A stretch of 64,000 bases of DNA, from the NCBI GenBank assembly GCA_017621055.1, contig JAGATX010000004.1, forward strand, positions 62,001 through 126,000. The letters run 5' to 3'. How positions within the stretch are numbered: the stretch's first letter is position 1; the number at the start of each line of letters is the position of its first letter. A program made the position numbers and the translations under genes. The stretch is from Muribaculaceae bacterium. GTDB taxonomy: Bacteria > Bacteroidota > Bacteroidia > Bacteroidales > Muribaculaceae. The notes beneath the pieces are model-generated. The model searched no databases, was not told the DNA's origin, and saw nothing but the letters and a program-made list of their open reading frames with translations. Of the stretch, positions 56,871-64,000 are shown in pieces.

Positions 56871-58320
56871 CGACGCGGCATCCGTTTTCCGCAACCTCGA
56901 CTGGCCGACCGTGCTCATCTACCTCATCATGGTGGTGGCCGGCATGGTGAGCATCTATGCCGCAAGCTATGATTTCGACAATGCCTCGATGTTCGCCGCC
57001 GACGAGTTTTCCGGCAAGCAACTGAGGTGGATAGGTCTTAGTCTGGTGCTCGGCATGGTCATTCTGCTGATCGACGCGCGAATGTACGAAACATACGCAT
57101 ACCCCGTATATATCCTCGTTGTCATTCTGCTGGCCATCACGCCGGTGATAGCTCCCAACATCAAGGGCTCACACTCATGGATAGAGGTAGGATCCATGCG
57201 CCTGCAGCCCGCGGAGTTCGCCAAGTTCGCCACGGCCCTCGCGCTGGCAAAACTCTTTGCCGGGTATCATTTCCAGCTCAATGCCAAGGTGTCGAACTAT
57301 GTCAAGGCCCTCGCCATAATCTTTGTACCGATTCTCCTCATCCTCCTGCAGAACGAAACCGGCTCGGCGCTGACCTTCCTCGCCCTCTTTTTCGTCCTGT
57401 ATCGCGAGGGCATGAGCGGTCTGGTGCTCTTTGGCGCTCTCTTCGCCGTGGTGATTTTCGTGGTGGGTCTGAAATTCACCGAGGGTACCGTTATCGGCAT
57501 GCCCTCTGGCCAGTTCGCCGTAATGGTGATGATAATGATTGTCATGGTAGGCATGTCTGCCGCATATGCCCGGCGCCTCGAGATTGCCCGAAACATCCTC
57601 GTGGGCATGTTCGGCCTCGGTGCCGTTGTGGCCGTCCTCTCGGCCTGCGGTGTGACGCTCCCGGGTCTGTACGTCACCGTGGGCGCCGTGGCAGTGGCCT
57701 GCATATATGTTGTCATCGAGGCTATCAAGCTCCACCGCCCCCGCCTCTATGCACCCGTTGCCGCTGCCGTATGTGCCGTGGTGTTCCTCTTCAGCATCGG
57801 TGCCGCGTTCGATTACCTGCAGCCCCACCAGCAGATGAGGATCAAGGTTGCCCTCGGTACCGTCGAGGATCTCCGCGACGCCGGTTACAATGTCAACCAG
57901 TCTAAGATTGCCATCGGCTCTGGCGGTTTTCTCGGCAAGGGATTCCTCAACGGCACACAGACCAAGCTCAAATACGTGCCCGAACAGCACACCGACTTCA
58001 TTTTCTGTACCATCGGCGAGGAAGAGGGCTTTGTCGGAGCAATGATTGTCACGCTCCTTTTCCTGGGTCTCATCCTCAGAATTCTTAGCATCGGCGAGCG
58101 GCAACCCACGACCTTCGGCCGTGTATACGCCTACTGCGTAGCTTCTTACTTCATCTTCCACTTCTGCATAAACATCGGCATGGTCATCGGCCTGTGCCCC
58201 GTCATCGGTATTCCTTTGCCATTCTTCAGCTACGGAGGCTCATCGCTTTGGGGCTTCACAATCCTCCTGTTCATCCTCCTGAAGATCGACGCCTCCCGCA
58301 AAAGCGTGATGGTCTATTGA
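56851..58320 (+). CDS. rodA: RodA peptidoglycan glycosyltransferase
   Basis: 489-residue SEDS-family membrane protein with about ten membrane segments. Conserved stretches are GSHSWIEVGSMRLQPAEFAK, QNETGSALTFLALFFVLYREG and the late PLPFFSYGGSS. It polymerises lipid II in partnership with PBP2, whose gene it overlaps by 20 bases. A long hydrophobic insertion around residues 210-310 (about 100 residues) is typical of Bacteroidales members. Confidence 0.95.
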   Translation: MPIRRDNDAASVFRNLDWPTVLIYLIMVVAGMVSIYAASYDFDNASMFAADEFSGKQLRWIGLSLVLGMVILLIDARMYETYAYPVYILVVILLAITPVIAPNIKGSHSWIEVGSMRLQPAEFAKFATALALAKLFAGYHFQLNAKVSNYVKALAIIFVPILLILLQNETGSALTFLALFFVLYREGMSGLVLFGALFAVVIFVVGLKFTEGTVIGMPSGQFAVMVMIMIVMVGMSAAYARRLEIARNILVGMFGLGAVVAVLSACGVTLPGLYVTVGAVAVACIYVVIEAIKLHRPRLYAPVAAAVCAVVFLFSIGAAFDYLQPHQQMRIKVALGTVEDLRDAGYNVNQSKIAIGSGGFLGKGFLNGTQTKLKYVPEQHTDFIFCTIGEEEGFVGAMIVTLLFLGLILRILSIGERQPTTFGRVYAYCVASYFIFHFCINIGMVIGLCPVIGIPLPFFSYGGSSLWGFTILLFILLKIDASRKSVMVY

Positions 58321-58383
58321 CCGCGAAAGTGGCCGTTTGTCAAAATATTTGGCGCGGGAGCTCTGTTTCTCACCGATTTTGCC

Positions 58384-58391
58384 TATCTTTG
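58384..58391 (+). promoter_or_regulatory. -7 promoter box before the small membrane protein and dxs
   Basis: TATCTTTG, an exact match, 18 bases before the ATG at 58410. No TTTG lies at the right distance upstream. Confidence 0.5.
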
Positions 58392-58409
58392 CGGTGAAAT
58401 AGGGCTAAT

Positions 58410-58580
58410 ATGATGAAAGCATCGGTAATTCTTCGTTTCGCAATTCTGGGGTGCCTGTGGCTCGCCATGGTGATATACATCCTTTTGCATGCGAGGCTCG
58501 ATTTCTTTACCATTTTTGCCATAATAGCCTCGGGCATAATCGTTTTTGTGCCCCTTTACAAAAAATATATACGTAAATGA
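58410..58580 (+). CDS. Small membrane protein upstream of dxs
   Basis: 56-residue protein with two hydrophobic segments (VILRFAILGCLWLAMVIYIL and FFTIFAIIASGIIVFVPL) and a basic end, KKYIRK. I know no family. A -7 promoter box lies upstream, and its stop overlaps the dxs start by four bases, so it is probably translated and coupled to dxs. The second Met at 58413 is an alternative start. Confidence 0.7.
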   Translation: MMKASVILRFAILGCLWLAMVIYILLHARLDFFTIFAIIASGIIVFVPLYKKYIRK

Positions 58581-60487
58581 GCGACGCGAACGACAAATAT
58601 TCATTGCTCGACACCATCGCCTCGCCTGCCGACCTGCGCAAGCTCGACCCCGGGCAGCTCCCGCAGCTCTGCAGCGAGATACGCTCTTTCCTCATAGAAC
58701 ATCTGGCCGTAAACCCGGGACACTTCGCTTCGAGCATGGGGGCGGTGGAACTCACTGTGGCCCTGCATTATGTGTTCAATACTCCTTACGACCGTCTGGT
58801 GTGGGACGTCGGACATCAGGCCTACGGCCACAAGCTCCTCACCGGCCGGCGCGAGGCTTTTGTCAACAACCGGAAACTCGGCGGCCTCAGCGGTTTTCCC
58901 AATCCCGACGAGAGTATCTACGATACTTTTGCCGCCGGTCACGCCTCGAATTCCATCTCCGCCGCCCTCGGCATGGCCGTGGCTTCCATGCTCAAGCACG
59001 AGGAACCTCGCCGCAATGTGGTTGCCATCGTCGGCGACGCTTCCATTTCCGGCGGCCTCGCCTTCGAGGGCCTCAACAACGCCGCGAATACCCCGAACAA
59101 CCTGCTCATTGTCCTCAACGACAACGATATGAGCATCGACCACAATGTAGGTGCCCTAAACTCCCACCTCGCCCACCTCACCGCCTCACGATGGTACAAT
59201 AAATTCCGCTTCAAGCTCTATAATATCCTGAAAAAGAGCGGAATCATCAGCCCGCGCCGCCGCGGTGCCCTTTTGCGGTTCAACAATAGCCTCAAGAGTC
59301 TGCTCACAAGCAGCCAGAATATCTTCGAGGGCCTGAATATCAGGTATTTCGGACCTTTTGACGGCCACGATGTGCAGAAACTCGTCAAGGTCATGACCGA
59401 CATCCGCGATATGGAGGGCCCACGCATCCTCCATCTCCGCACGGTCAAGGGCAAAGGATACGCACCCGCCGAAAAAGACCCCGCCGCATGGCACGCCCCG
59501 GGAAAGTTCGATCCGGCCACGGGGGTGCGACTGTCTTCCGACAAGCCCGGTAAACCGCTTAAGTACCAGGATGTTTTCGGCAAAACGCTCCTTGAGTTGG
59601 CTGAAAAAGACCCCGATATCGTGGCGATAACGGCGGCAATGCCCTCGGGTACGTCCGCGGCAATAATGCAGGAGCGGATGCCCGACCGCGTGTTCGACGT
59701 CGGCATATCCGAGGGCCATGCCGTGACATTTGCCGGAGGTCTCGCAAAGGAGGGCCTCAAGCCCTTTGTGGCTATATATTCCAGCTTCCTGCAGCGTGCA
59801 TACGACCATATTATCCACGATGTGGCCCTCCACAGTCTGCCTGTGACCTTCTGCATCGACCGCGCCGGCATTGTCGGCGAAGACGGCGCGACGCACCACG
59901 GCGCTTTCGACCTCGCTTACATGAGGACGGTGCCCGGCATGACGATTGCCGCGCCGCGAAACGAGCACGAACTCCGTAATCTTATGTTCACGGCCGCCAC
60001 GACTGCGCACGGCCCCTTCGCTATACGCTATCCCCGCGGCGCCGGACATAACCCCGACTGGCACAACGATATGGCTGTTCTTCCCGTCGGTAAAGGCGCT
60101 TTCCTGCGGCGAGGCAAGCAACTCGCCATCCTGACCCTCGGGCCGGTGGGCGATGTTGCCATCGACGCTGCGGAGATGGCCGCAGAGAAGGGCTTCGACG
60201 TCGCCGTGGCCGACATGAGGTTCCTCAAACCCCTCGACACCGACATCCTCAAAGAGGTGGCGGCGGCAGCAATGCCCGTCATCACCGTGGAAGACGGTAC
60301 GGTCGACGGCGGTCTCGGCGGTGCCGTCACCGAGTGGGCCGCCGAATTCGCGCCAGCAATGAAGGTGCATCGCCTCGGCATGCCCGACAAATTCGTGCCC
60401 CAGGGCACGCCCGCACAGCTAACCGAAATATGCGGCTTCGACAAGGTTCATATTTTCAACGAAATAATCAATATCCTCGGCAAATGA
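58577..60487 (+). CDS. dxs: 1-deoxy-D-xylulose-5-phosphate synthase
   Basis: 636-residue thiamine-diphosphate enzyme that condenses pyruvate and glyceraldehyde-3-phosphate, the entry step of the MEP isoprenoid pathway. The ThDP motif is VGDASISGGLAFEGLNNA, with the substrate His in VWDVGHQAYGHKLL. The pyrimidine-binding domain shows AITAAMPSGT and RAGIVGEDGATHHG. The length is normal. It overlaps trkA by four bases. Confidence 0.96.
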   Translation: MSDANDKYSLLDTIASPADLRKLDPGQLPQLCSEIRSFLIEHLAVNPGHFASSMGAVELTVALHYVFNTPYDRLVWDVGHQAYGHKLLTGRREAFVNNRKLGGLSGFPNPDESIYDTFAAGHASNSISAALGMAVASMLKHEEPRRNVVAIVGDASISGGLAFEGLNNAANTPNNLLIVLNDNDMSIDHNVGALNSHLAHLTASRWYNKFRFKLYNILKKSGIISPRRRGALLRFNNSLKSLLTSSQNIFEGLNIRYFGPFDGHDVQKLVKVMTDIRDMEGPRILHLRTVKGKGYAPAEKDPAAWHAPGKFDPATGVRLSSDKPGKPLKYQDVFGKTLLELAEKDPDIVAITAAMPSGTSAAIMQERMPDRVFDVGISEGHAVTFAGGLAKEGLKPFVAIYSSFLQRAYDHIIHDVALHSLPVTFCIDRAGIVGEDGATHHGAFDLAYMRTVPGMTIAAPRNEHELRNLMFTAATTAHGPFAIRYPRGAGHNPDWHNDMAVLPVGKGAFLRRGKQLAILTLGPVGDVAIDAAEMAAEKGFDVAVADMRFLKPLDTDILKEVAAAAMPVITVEDGTVDGGLGGAVTEWAAEFAPAMKVHRLGMPDKFVPQGTPAQLTEICGFDKVHIFNEIINILGK

Positions 60488-61818
60488 ATATCGTTATCGC
60501 GGGTTGTGGTGAAGTAGGCTCCCATCTGGCAAAGCTCCTCGCTTCGGAGGATCAGGATATTATTCTGGTCGATGACGATTCCGAACGCCTCGCGCGCCTC
60601 GACGCGAACTACAATCTGATGACCGTCCTCGGAAAACCCACTTCTTTCGCCTCGCTGAAGGAGGCCGGTGCAGGTTCTTCCGACCTTTTCATAGCAGTCA
60701 CACCGTATGAGAGCAACAACATCCTGGCCTGCTCGATAGCAAAGAAGCTCGGCGCACAGCGCACCGTCGCGCGAATAGATACCTATGAGTTTCTCGATCC
60801 ACGCAACGAACGGTATGTCAAGAGCATGGGCGTCGATTCCGTAATTTATCCCGAGTATGTCGCAGCCGAGGAGATCATAACTGCTCTCAACAGGAACTGG
60901 ATACGCAACTGGTTCGAACTTCATAACGGCCGGATTATCCTCGCCGGCGTGAAAATCCGTGCCGGTGCACCCATCGAGGGCATGAAACTCCGCGATTTCG
61001 CTTCGGCCAACCGCAATTTCCACGTCGCTGCCATAAAGCGGAACCACGAGACCATCATTCCGCGCGGCGACGATGCCATAACTCCAGGCGACATTGTATA
61101 TTTCACCACCACCCACGACCATATCGACGACCTCATTGTCATCGCCGGAAAATCGGCATTCAAAATCCGGAAGGTGTTCATCATGGGCGGCTCAAAGATG
61201 GCTGTAAGGCTTGTGAACCTCGCCGGCGACCGTTTCAAATTCACTATCATAGAGGAGAATATCGATGTCTGCCGCCAGTTGCCCGCCAAATGTCCCGACT
61301 GCGAGATTATCCACGGAGACGGCCGCGACTCCGAGCTCCTGCAAGACATCGGCATCGGCGACGCCGACGCCTTTGTCGCTCTCACCGGCAGCTCCGAGGC
61401 TAATATCCTCACGTGCCTCACCGCCAAAGAGCTGGGGGTGAGGAAGACCGTCGCAAACGTCGAGAGCATACAGCTCATCTCCCAGGCCGAGAACTTGAAT
61501 ATCGGAACGGTGGTCAACAAAAAGCTCCTGGCTTCCAGCTCAATTTTCCAGCTCCTCCTCGATGCCGACTCGTCGACGTCAAAATGTCTGGCCCTCGCCG
61601 ACGCCGAGGTCGCCGAACTGGTGGTTAAGCCCGGCTCGAAGCTCACAAAGGCTCCTGTCAAGGACCTCAAACTGCCGCGCGACCTCACCCTCGCCGGCCT
61701 GATACGCGGCGACGAGGGGCGTCTCATAACCGGCATGACTCAGCTCCTCGCCGGCGACCATGTCCTCGTATTCTGTCTCGGCGGCGCTATCCACAAGGTC
61801 GAGAAACTGTTTAACTGA
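60484..61818 (+). CDS. trkA: Trk potassium uptake regulatory protein TrkA
   Basis: 444-residue peripheral membrane protein with two RCK units. The first Rossmann motif is IVIAGCGEVGSHLAKLL (residues 3-19), and the second starts FIMGGSKMAVRLVNLAG near residue 230. TrkA-C domains follow each. It binds NAD(H) or nucleotides and gates TrkH. Start 60484 overlaps the dxs stop by four bases. trkH follows after 15 bases. Confidence 0.96.
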   Translation: MNIVIAGCGEVGSHLAKLLASEDQDIILVDDDSERLARLDANYNLMTVLGKPTSFASLKEAGAGSSDLFIAVTPYESNNILACSIAKKLGAQRTVARIDTYEFLDPRNERYVKSMGVDSVIYPEYVAAEEIITALNRNWIRNWFELHNGRIILAGVKIRAGAPIEGMKLRDFASANRNFHVAAIKRNHETIIPRGDDAITPGDIVYFTTTHDHIDDLIVIAGKSAFKIRKVFIMGGSKMAVRLVNLAGDRFKFTIIEENIDVCRQLPAKCPDCEIIHGDGRDSELLQDIGIGDADAFVALTGSSEANILTCLTAKELGVRKTVANVESIQLISQAENLNIGTVVNKKLLASSSIFQLLLDADSSTSKCLALADAEVAELVVKPGSKLTKAPVKDLKLPRDLTLAGLIRGDEGRLITGMTQLLAGDHVLVFCLGGAIHKVEKLFN

Positions 61819-61833
61819 CCCTCTCCTCTCGCC

Positions 61834-63315
61834 ATGCTCAATCCTTCGCGACGGTATTTCATAAACTACGCAATGATTTTGCGTATCATCGGATGGCTTC
61901 TCGGTATCGAGGCAGCTTTTCTGGTGTTGCCGGTCATCACCTGTCTGATTTACGGCGAGTCCGACTGGCAGGCTTTCGCCGTCGCCGACGCCGCCACTGC
62001 TTTCGCCGCTTTCGCAATCACGCGATGGTGCAGGCCTAAATCGCACCACATGGGCAAGCGTGAGGGCTTCATGCTCACAGCTTCTGTATGGGTGGTGTTC
62101 ACTATCTTCGGACTCATTCCTTTCCTGCTGTGTAAGAACCCGCTGTCGATTTCCGACGCTTTCTTCGAGGCAATGTCCGGCTTCACAACCACCGGCGCAT
62201 CGGTGCTTCCCTCCGTCGAGGGCATGAGCCACGGCGTGCACCTCTGGCGCGCTATGATGCAATGGATTGGCGGCATGGGTATCATCCTCTTCACTCTCGC
62301 CGTCATTCCTATGCTGAACCACTCCGGCGGCATGCAGATGTTCAATGCAGAGGTTACGGGCATTACCCACGATAAGATCCAGCCCCGAATAAGCAACACG
62401 GCAAAAACGCTATGGTCCACTTACTTCGGTCTCACTGCCATCCTCATCCTTCTTCTCTGGCTCGGCCCCATGAGCTTCTTCGAGAGCGTCTGCCATGCCT
62501 TCGGCGCTATTTCCACCGGCGGATACACCACCCACGACGTCGGTCTCGGACAGTGGTCAGGCTCGGTATATGTCAAGGTTGTCCTCATTGTCTTCATGTT
62601 CCTCGGCGGCGTGAACTTCGCCCTCATCTACAAGGCCGTGCGCGGCGATTTCAAGGCCCTGCGCCGCAACGACGTTTTCATGGTATATGTCATGGTAATC
62701 GCCGTTATGCTCGTGGTGTTCGTCGTCAGCATTTGGGCGCGTGGGCAGGTGCGCTCCTGGCAGGATTTGTCGATTAACCCTCTCTTCCAGATTGTCAGCA
62801 CCATTACGTCCACAGGCTTTACAGTGACCAACTTCGAGAACTGGGGCCCTCTGGTCCTCGCCCTGACTTTCGTCCTTATGTTCTTCGGCGCATGCGCCGG
62901 CTCCACCAGCGGCGGCGCGAAAATCGACCGTATTCTCTACCTCTTCAAGAACGCCCGAAACGAACTCTACCGCTGCATTTACCCCAACGCCATCCTCTCC
63001 GTCAAGGTCAACGACAAGGTCGTGAATCCCGATCTCGTTTCCAAGGTCATCGCCTTCCTCTGCATATACCTTATATTGATAGTGGCATCCGGCACGGTGA
63101 TTTCCGCCGCCGGCGTGCCTATCGTCGACGCTTTCTTCTCCTCGTTCTCGTGCATGTCCAACACCGGACTCGGCGCCGGCGTAACCGGGTACGGAGGCTC
63201 CTATGACCTTCTGCCCGATTTCGCAAAGTGGGTGCTCTCGTTCATGATGCTCGTGGGCCGTCTCGAAATCTTCACAGTCCTCGTCCTCTTCCTCCCCTCC
63301 TTCTGGCGCCGCTGA
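61834..63315 (+). CDS. trkH: Trk potassium uptake channel TrkH
   Basis: 493-residue membrane protein of the TrkH/KtrB superfamily with about ten membrane segments and four pore loops. Selectivity-filter-like segments include SGFTTTGASV, FGAISTGGYTTHD, TITSTGFTVTNF and SCMSNTGLGAG. It takes up K+ together with TrkA, encoded directly upstream. The 150 bases after it hold a weak A/T-rich hairpin near 63330-63350 and then the promoter of the next gene. Confidence 0.96.
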   Translation: MLNPSRRYFINYAMILRIIGWLLGIEAAFLVLPVITCLIYGESDWQAFAVADAATAFAAFAITRWCRPKSHHMGKREGFMLTASVWVVFTIFGLIPFLLCKNPLSISDAFFEAMSGFTTTGASVLPSVEGMSHGVHLWRAMMQWIGGMGIILFTLAVIPMLNHSGGMQMFNAEVTGITHDKIQPRISNTAKTLWSTYFGLTAILILLLWLGPMSFFESVCHAFGAISTGGYTTHDVGLGQWSGSVYVKVVLIVFMFLGGVNFALIYKAVRGDFKALRRNDVFMVYVMVIAVMLVVFVVSIWARGQVRSWQDLSINPLFQIVSTITSTGFTVTNFENWGPLVLALTFVLMFFGACAGSTSGGAKIDRILYLFKNARNELYRCIYPNAILSVKVNDKVVNPDLVSKVIAFLCIYLILIVASGTVISAAGVPIVDAFFSSFSCMSNTGLGAGVTGYGGSYDLLPDFAKWVLSFMMLVGRLEIFTVLVLFLPSFWRR

Positions 63316-63415
63316 ACCAACTTTCCCATTTTGAAATTTAAATTTTCAATTCCCCCTCAAACCCCGGCATTTCAAACAAAATCTCCGTACGTTCGTACAA
63401 AAAACCGCCCGCTCT

Positions 63416-63447
63416 CTTGCCATATCCTTAAATATTTGTTACTTTTG
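63416..63447 (+). promoter_or_regulatory. Promoter of the second Ser/Thr kinase
   Basis: CTTG (63416-63419, three of four bases), 20 bases, and a perfect TACTTTTG (63440-63447). The start codon follows after 19 bases. Confidence 0.68.
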
Positions 63448-63466
63448 CCAAAAATAGCAAAAATCC

Positions 63467-64000
63467 ATGGCAGACAGCAATATACAGACCCTCGCGCCCG
63501 GCACCGTCGTCGCCGGCGCCCGGCAGTACGTCGTAGAGCGCGTCCTCGGCGAAGGCGGCTTCGGCATTACATATCTCGCCGTAACTCAGGTGCAGATTGG
63601 CAACGTCACAGTTCCCAAGCGCGTGGCCCTCAAAGAGCACTTCATGTCCGACCACAATGAGCGCGAGGCCGATACCATGCGCGTCACCACGCCCGGCACC
63701 GCACGCTCCCGACAGATCGTCGCCGACTCCCTGCGCGATTTCCTCGGCGAGGCGCGCCGCCTCCAGCAGCTCGGCGCCGGCCACCCCAACATCGTCAAGG
63801 TCAACGAGGTGTTCGAGGCTAACGGCACTGCATATTATGTCATGGAGTACCTCGAGGGTGCCTCGCTGTGGAATGCCGTCGAAGGCCGGGGCATGACCGA
63901 AGCTGATATGCTCGCCGTAATGATGCCCGTTGTCGATGCCGTGGCGTATCTCCACACCAACCGCCTGACGCACCTCGACATCAAGCCCCAGAACATAATG
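63467..64000 (+). CDS. Ser/Thr protein kinase, cut by the window end
   Basis: The first 178 codons of a eukaryotic-like kinase are visible; the frame is open to the last base. Glycine loop GEGGFG (28-33), catalytic Lys56 in VALKEHF and catalytic loop HLDIKPQN are seen; the DFG motif lies beyond the edge. It is closely related to the kinase at 3690 and shares long stretches such as VNEVFEANGTAYYVMEYL and RVTTPGTARSRQ. Whether it also carries a C-terminal membrane domain cannot be told here. It has its own promoter. Confidence 0.9.
   Translation, partial: MADSNIQTLAPGTVVAGARQYVVERVLGEGGFGITYLAVTQVQIGNVTVPKRVALKEHFMSDHNEREADTMRVTTPGTARSRQIVADSLRDFLGEARRLQQLGAGHPNIVKVNEVFEANGTAYYVMEYLEGASLWNAVEGRGMTEADMLAVMMPVVDAVAYLHTNRLTHLDIKPQNIM

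Overview
The window comes from a GC-rich member of the Bacteroidales, probably a Muribaculaceae-like gut bacterium. This is an inference. It rests on the promoter signature (TTTG, about 20 bases, then TAnnTTTG) found before many genes, on a GldH lipoprotein, a DUF4827-type lipoprotein and a RicT/PSP1 protein, on the order purH-mreB-mreC-mreD-mrdA-rodA, and on secreted proteins with C-terminal tails like type IX secretion sorting domains. Coding density is high and nearly everything is chromosomal housekeeping. I found no phage, insertion sequence, CRISPR array, rRNA or tRNA.

Layout. 1-5.4 kb (+): aspS, a Nif3-like protein, a zinc-ribbon coiled-coil protein and a Ser/Thr kinase with a membrane C-terminus. 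5.4-7.2 kb: a hairpin-rich spacer and a beta-helix lipoprotein. 7.2-10.9 kb (-): an operon of a small unknown protein, a cyclophilin lipoprotein, an M16 peptidase and an orphan histidine kinase. 11.0-16.5 kb (-): alpha-glucan metabolism (GH133 debranching enzyme, glycosyltransferase, GH57 enzyme) followed by a cytidylate-kinase-like protein. 16.5-17.4 kb: an AT-richer spacer with a gene relic and an orphan promoter. 18-22 kb (+): asnS, pta, ackA. 22-27.7 kb (+): three consecutive dynamin-like GTPases, with a 37-bp inverted repeat enclosing the spacer between the first two. 27.7-30.4 kb (-): rpsU, xerC-like, hpf, tlpA-like. 30.5-40.5 kb (+): zapB-like, zapA, a possible structured RNA, rny, ricT-like, gldH, HAD phosphatase, M24 peptidase, cca, a small conserved protein, and agmatine deiminase with N-carbamoylputrescine amidase. 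40.5-50.8 kb (-): guaA, a secreted alpha-amylase, ferredoxin, a secreted unknown, glmM, a DUF4827-type lipoprotein, nrnA, flavodoxin and an OmpA-domain protein. 51-58.3 kb (+): purH and the rod-shape operon. 58.4-63.3 kb (+): a small membrane protein, dxs, trkA, trkH. 63.5 kb to the edge: a second Ser/Thr kinase, paralogous to the first and cut by the window end.

The least ordinary part is the dynamin trio. All three proteins carry intact P-loops but have different architectures: one with an Ala/Gly-rich hydrophobic segment, one with an N-terminal membrane anchor and coiled coil, one soluble with a long helical C-terminus. The last two overlap. The first lies 15 bases behind ackA. The inverted repeat upstream of gene two could be an invertible regulatory segment, a miniature mobile element or a transcript-level hairpin. 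Other points of interest are the kinase with a possible GtrA-like membrane domain and a palindrome-filled linker, the rny-ricT adjacency with a seven-cysteine N-terminus, and the possible RNA between zapA and rny.
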